Part shown: piece after piece, positions 7,201 to 8,057 of the stretch
Layout of the letters: every line of letters starts with the position of its first letter
Numbering within the stretch: the first letter of the stretch is position 1
From: Gammaproteobacteria bacterium
GTDB taxonomy: Bacteria; Pseudomonadota; Gammaproteobacteria; UBA1113
Length of the DNA stretch: 8,057 nt
Direction of reading: 5' to 3'
NCBI GenBank assembly: GCA_019752835.1
Contig: JAIELR010000127.1
Span: forward strand, 1-8,057
Program-made: the position numbers and the translations under genes
Notes under the pieces: generated by a model
The model's database searches: none
Seen by the model: only the letters and a program-made list of their open reading frames with translations
What the model was told of the DNA's origin: nothing

Positions 7201-8016
7201 TTGCCTATCATCAAAGAGCACCTTGACTTCCTTAATCTCAGTGGCAATGAAATTCACGCCGGCTATGTCTACCACTACGAAGGCTATCCTTGCGTGCTAA
7301 ACGAAGCCAATGCCCGTGAACACTTTTTGCAAGAGCCCAACATCGCACCGCTTATACCCGACGAAAAAGACAAACAATGGGAAAGTCAACAATATTTTTG
7401 TCAACATGCCTTGGCTCATGAGTCTACCCTTTTCAGCCACATCCATGCCCCGGTTCCCAGTCTGTTTTCGCGGGCCCCTTTCCATATCTCCGATAAAGCG
7501 GCGCAACCCCTCACCCTCGATGTCAACGGCCAACCCGAAAATAGCATCGTTGCTTTAATCAAAACCAGTAGCGGCATCACTCAACACGTCTTTCTTATTC
7601 TCGAATCCTTAACCGCTTTTGGCCAACGTGAACTCATGCGTGCGGAGCTTACCGTCGAACCGGGCGGTCATGTGCGTATTCGTTGCTGTTATACCTCAAC
7701 CCCCAAAATCAGGGCAATCGCCGAAAGAGCACCCCTGATTCGACTGGCCCGCCTCACTGAAAATCAGAAAAAAAACCTCTTGGCCACCATCTTTAATAAT
7801 CAGAATAACCAGGACTTTATCCATTATAATCCCCTCGCCCATCACCTTGAGCATTCAGGCTCACGCAATTGCATCCTCTGGGCCATGAATCAACTGCAAA
7901 CCATTGGCATCATTCAAGAGCAAGAAAAAAATGATTGGCAACGTGATTTCTTTAAACGACAATCCATGATAGCCCAAGTCTATGAAAAAAATAGCAACAC
8001 CTGTTGCATGATGTAA
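1243..8016 (+). CDS. Giant NLR-like protein: NACHT NTPase, HEAT array, LRRs, C-terminal His/Cys domain, CaaX-like end (2,257 aa)
   Basis: I do not recognise a named gene. Domain order seen: N-terminal region (1-83); NACHT NTPase (about 84-260) with Walker A GRAGSGKS (89-96), Walker B LLLLDGLDE (196-204) and a sensor-like LLTSRP (229-234); NACHT-associated helical and winged-helix region, including KIPLLLRLF (319-327) and HLTFKDYF (463-470); helical, partly HEAT-like region (about 480-898); about 17 HEAT-like repeats of 38 residues (899-1541) plus a degenerate one; a helical then beta-rich stretch (about 1560-1885); three ribonuclease-inhibitor-type LRRs (about 1909-2005); a C-terminal domain with His2115 and Cys2210; the last residues Cys-Cys-Met-Met. 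Known for the family: STAND/NACHT proteins are ATP-driven switches that oligomerise when a repeat domain senses a trigger, here perhaps freeing the C-terminal domain (inference). The catalytic ATPase motifs are intact, as is the frame. No signal peptide or membrane segment is evident. No strong private promoter was found; it may be co-transcribed from 190-218 past the hairpin. It could be a secreted host effector or a defence sensor; the CaaX-like end favours the former. Confidence 0.97.
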   Translation: MPLTDDDIIQAILASAREHNQIGGLLGTPSQPIGAHFVQLVLTPPDKKPSIEQLSIEENHHDAPSLALDDLFTLDREPAFTSCRQLLWGRAGSGKSILCQYISWCFAQELPLYPQWKKHIHVILPIRLKHLTLPDYEKYFQANSLYAAIASVFYLEILNLTQRQALIRKVGNEKQAMEESIHLIQAWLINKNPHILLLLDGLDEVIGHLTQKTPLAKALRTLYQHPSILLTSRPLAEIQQTFEQKQQALGGPFQRALENKGFNLYSIRRYIHRCFEQEKPAVGLEIALSRNEASPIDLGPGQPLFNYLTSSATLLELAKIPLLLRLFCYLWQSSTLENKVNQHWLEGYTPLYQQLTAAFLRYHYETEQPGYFNHQPDNKINDTLVAHYAASMRFLYALTYHSFIGASNAVLIEPNVLKKLLDTPCYQSIDFVRNIQPLGFLAPVEKKDGERNNPLDLSYEYLHLTFKDYFTALHIAQGLATLETGADALKAIQSELIAHRYHARWEWVWRFLAGLIHTEHGLGALLPQEREQAQRRFWSIIWGKPYEEIGFAHLRLLAVVLEETQGPHPFAEVWEERWVDALLNPAHSAIQPSLYLQHLSTELTLYPRLHEKLTWRYVGYSPQRRPKTWAGKKNLVQKCHTFLAAPTVIKQCLSLADWQALLKDDDASVRYQTLLLLGRIPCPELALIILLMTTFQTELEAQNQMQALKTILTWLKPELPQGTLETLETKLVALDNAEAEGHIIDLSCKAPRSQLSAELRHAFHQAWPAHPATDDFLARIETVWLNQCHYQANLTRMTLQSEHPDLSKLLPAFYTALESDEPLLRDAAWQTLEPYAFLLPEPQRQSLHALLQHEHHLTVKKRGQAVLAHETSDLPHAPAPLPLEEDSFEATLLLLIKELIAFMSLENGAFSPAITTSLISLAPHCNNASLQLWLDSLVRRLADKDRGIRNTATHILAALAPHLNDAGREQVLGTLLPRLADEDWGILRPTAIDGLAVLIPHLNDVGRKQVLSVLLPWLVDEDWGIRHTAIRVLAALAPHLNDAGCEQALRALLPRLSDKNERVRNAAIGVLATLASHLNDAGCEQVLRALLPRLVDEEKSVCNAAADALTTLADTRFEKLLNTLLPRLADKIGIARVAATQSLAILASRLSDSRLEPVLSVLLPRLIDVYEGVRIAAAQVLAVLAPRLNDAGLVLILNTLLPRLAVNDWSLRNNTLQALIILAPQFNDAKIQQLLGVLLPRLTDKNWSVCNTTLQALATLAPRLNNAQCEQVQGALQPLLTDKNEDVRAPATQVLTALTLYLNDAQCKQVLSVLLPPLANWWGGARVVAILALAALVPYLNDTQQEQVLGVLLPQFANEDLPVRNAATWTLIALAPSLNDAGRAQVLGVLLPRLVDEDCQVRLPAIRVLALLAPHLNDAGWKQVLGALLPRLVDKGGRVRITAKGTLVAIAPHLNDAKLNQLLSALLPQLVDEDWQVRYAAKDTLAAIAPHLNDAKLNQLLATLLPQLVDEGRQVRYAAKETVVSIAPHLSPPLLQTLISTLLIYLRHENVMIHESILNVLYTIKTPSLRQSFAHQALNQRLVEGLLTAMLQQPELSAMQTQKALHYLTAQNALDPWIAAALSVYVHHHQQQQKTLLQAFQDAQDSPLTTDDARLPQPLVTLSRALVKQCIPLLQPTPHERLSRWALPADDRELLCLTPETELYQSCSGLFRSRLLLGLAERLTQPTARPRDSLPRFSTARLTLPTAAKTYPLSMHYLVHAPFPQKQEKKDNPFTLHFLPSQHAVRITLHFPLQLRCLSMPSATFSSARNTYLNEPVLVKISDKKDVFYLAGPLEEKHLKYVQIKKLDSLQILQQLNFASNALEITLSIQENQPVYDEIVATRLGRSLIYREAQQLTALDQALSQCPFETRYLDLSHNALTDNAIAILQDYLDRFYQLRGLALESNHLTFEGCRLLLQQVHHTRLRKLSLAYNHIQVNISDFKALLLPIIKEHLDFLNLSGNEIHAGYVYHYEGYPCVLNEANAREHFLQEPNIAPLIPDEKDKQWESQQYFCQHALAHESTLFSHIHAPVPSLFSRAPFHISDKAAQPLTLDVNGQPENSIVALIKTSSGITQHVFLILESLTAFGQRELMRAELTVEPGGHVRIRCCYTSTPKIRAIAERAPLIRLARLTENQKKNLLATIFNNQNNQDFIHYNPLAHHLEHSGSRNCILWAMNQLQTIGIIQEQEKNDWQRDFFKRQSMIAQVYEKNSNTCCMM
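1492..2667 (+). other. NACHT/STAND NTPase module with winged-helix region (residues about 84-475)
   Basis: Walker A has Lys95 and Ser96. Walker B is four leucines, Asp200, then GLDE with Asp203 and Glu204; the small residue after the first Asp and the acidic pair two residues later are the hallmark of NACHT rather than AP-ATPases. TSRP at 231-234 is the sensor arginine motif. HLTFKDYFTA at 463-472 matches the FxHxTFQEYFAA-like motif common at the end of NACHT winged-helix domains. All key residues are present, so ATP binding and hydrolysis are expected. Domain edges are approximate. Confidence 0.92.
3937..5865 (+). repeat. Tandem array of about 17 HEAT-like repeats, 114-bp period
   Basis: Units start near LLPRLxDExW and carry LAxLAPHLNDAxxxQVLxx. 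Unit starts are 3937 (degenerate), 4051, 4165, 4282, 4396, 4510, 4612, 4726, 4840, 4954, 5068, 5182, 5296, 5410, 5524, 5638 and 5752; a further worn unit begins at 5866. Nearly all are 38 residues; the 4165 unit has 39 and the 4510 unit has 34, both in-frame changes. Each unit should form two antiparallel helices, giving a solenoid for protein contact. Registers 5587-5700 and 5701-5814 match at about 103 of 114 bases by hand count, including an identical 33-base block (5599-5631 and 5713-5745), which indicates recent duplication or gene conversion. The array is visibly richer in GC than its flanks. Confidence 0.93.
6967..7257 (+). other. Three leucine-rich repeats (residues about 1909-2005)
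   Basis: The motif LxxLxLxxNxL recurs at YLDLSHNAL (1912-1920), LRGLALESNHL (1938-1948) and LRKLSLAYNHI (1965-1975), with a fourth, FLNLSGNEI (1996-2004), as a cap or last repeat. Spacing of about 27-31 residues with helical stretches between fits the ribonuclease-inhibitor class used by NLR sensors. The array is short, so it may be a specificity element beside the longer HEAT solenoid. Confidence 0.8.
7507..7935 (+). other. C-terminal domain with candidate papain-like His2115 and Cys2210
   Basis: TQHVFLILE (2113-2121) places His2115 at the start of a strand, with Glu2121 on the same face. RNCILWAMNQL (2208-2218) places Cys2210 at the start of a helix. The order His, then Cys about 95 residues later, and the NCxxWA form resemble permuted papain-like or LRAT-type enzymes and the 265-residue neighbour (His41, Cys148). 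Assignment to that fold is inference from motif order only; no other family fits better from the sequence alone. Confidence 0.45.
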
Positions 8017-8057
8017 TATTAGGCACCAAGCGAGTAAACAGGCTGCATGACTGCGAC
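7981..8057. repeat. Right copy of exact 77-bp terminal direct repeat
   Basis: Identical to 1-77. It contains the end and stop codon of the NACHT gene (to 8016) and the first 41 bases of the noncoding region, which continues at base 78 if the ends are joined. Confidence 0.95.
8002..8013 (+). other. C-terminal CCMM, possible CaaX prenylation box
   Basis: The protein ends Cys2254-Cys2255-Met2256-Met2257. Cys at -4, a permissive -2 residue and terminal Met fit the CaaX rule, with Met favouring farnesyl transferase; CCXX ends also occur in some Rab GTPases. Bacteria do not prenylate proteins, but several Legionella effectors are prenylated by the host through such boxes. No basic patch precedes it, and a chance occurrence cannot be excluded. 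Confidence 0.45.

Noticed and set aside
7310..7558. Overlapping plus and minus frames near the C-terminal domain (7297-7558).
   Set aside because: Both are out-of-frame shadows of the large protein, without start signals or conserved motifs.

Overview
The window appears to be one closed unit rather than a slice of a longer chromosome. Bases 1-77 are repeated exactly at 7981-8057. The sequence therefore describes either a circle of 7,980 bp or one period of a tandem repeat, with a 77-base overlap as left by an assembler that closes a loop. Base 1 lies inside the 3' end of the large gene, so the window opens with that gene's last 11 codons plus stop.

Layout, all genes on the + strand. (1) 37-254 is noncoding: a small A-tract/palindrome repeat cluster at about 111-165, then a good sigma-70-type promoter (190-218) and a Shine-Dalgarno (243-248). 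(2) 255-1052 encodes a 265-residue protein with a His motif and a downstream Cys motif in the order used by circularly permuted papain-like (LRAT/NlpC-P60-like) folds, and a seven-asparagine stretch near its C-terminus. (3) 1053-1242 is a spacer with a probable terminator hairpin. (4) 1243-8016 encodes one 2,257-residue protein, about 84% of the unit. Its order is: short N-terminal region, NACHT-type STAND NTPase, winged-helix/helical region, HEAT-like helices, a tandem array of about 17 HEAT-like repeats of 38 residues (114 bp), a short beta-rich stretch, three leucine-rich repeats, a C-terminal domain with candidate His and Cys catalytic residues, and the C-terminal tetrapeptide Cys-Cys-Met-Met.

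The organism is probably a gammaproteobacterium living inside eukaryotic cells, most plausibly a Legionella or Coxiella relative (Legionellales). This rests on the mosaic of eukaryote-like domains (NACHT, HEAT, LRR), the possible prenylation box and the small papain-like companion. No housekeeping gene is present to confirm it. Single-line hand counts give about 42-43% GC in flanking regions and about 58% in the HEAT array.

Working model (inference): the two genes are either a pair of secreted host-acting effectors, or an NLR-like immune sensor with a companion. The CaaX-like end favours a role in a eukaryotic host; the NACHT plus long repeat sensor plus terminal enzyme layout also fits anti-phage STAND proteins. 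No replication, mobilisation, partition, transposase, tRNA or rRNA gene is visible. If the unit is a free circle, its means of maintenance is unexplained.
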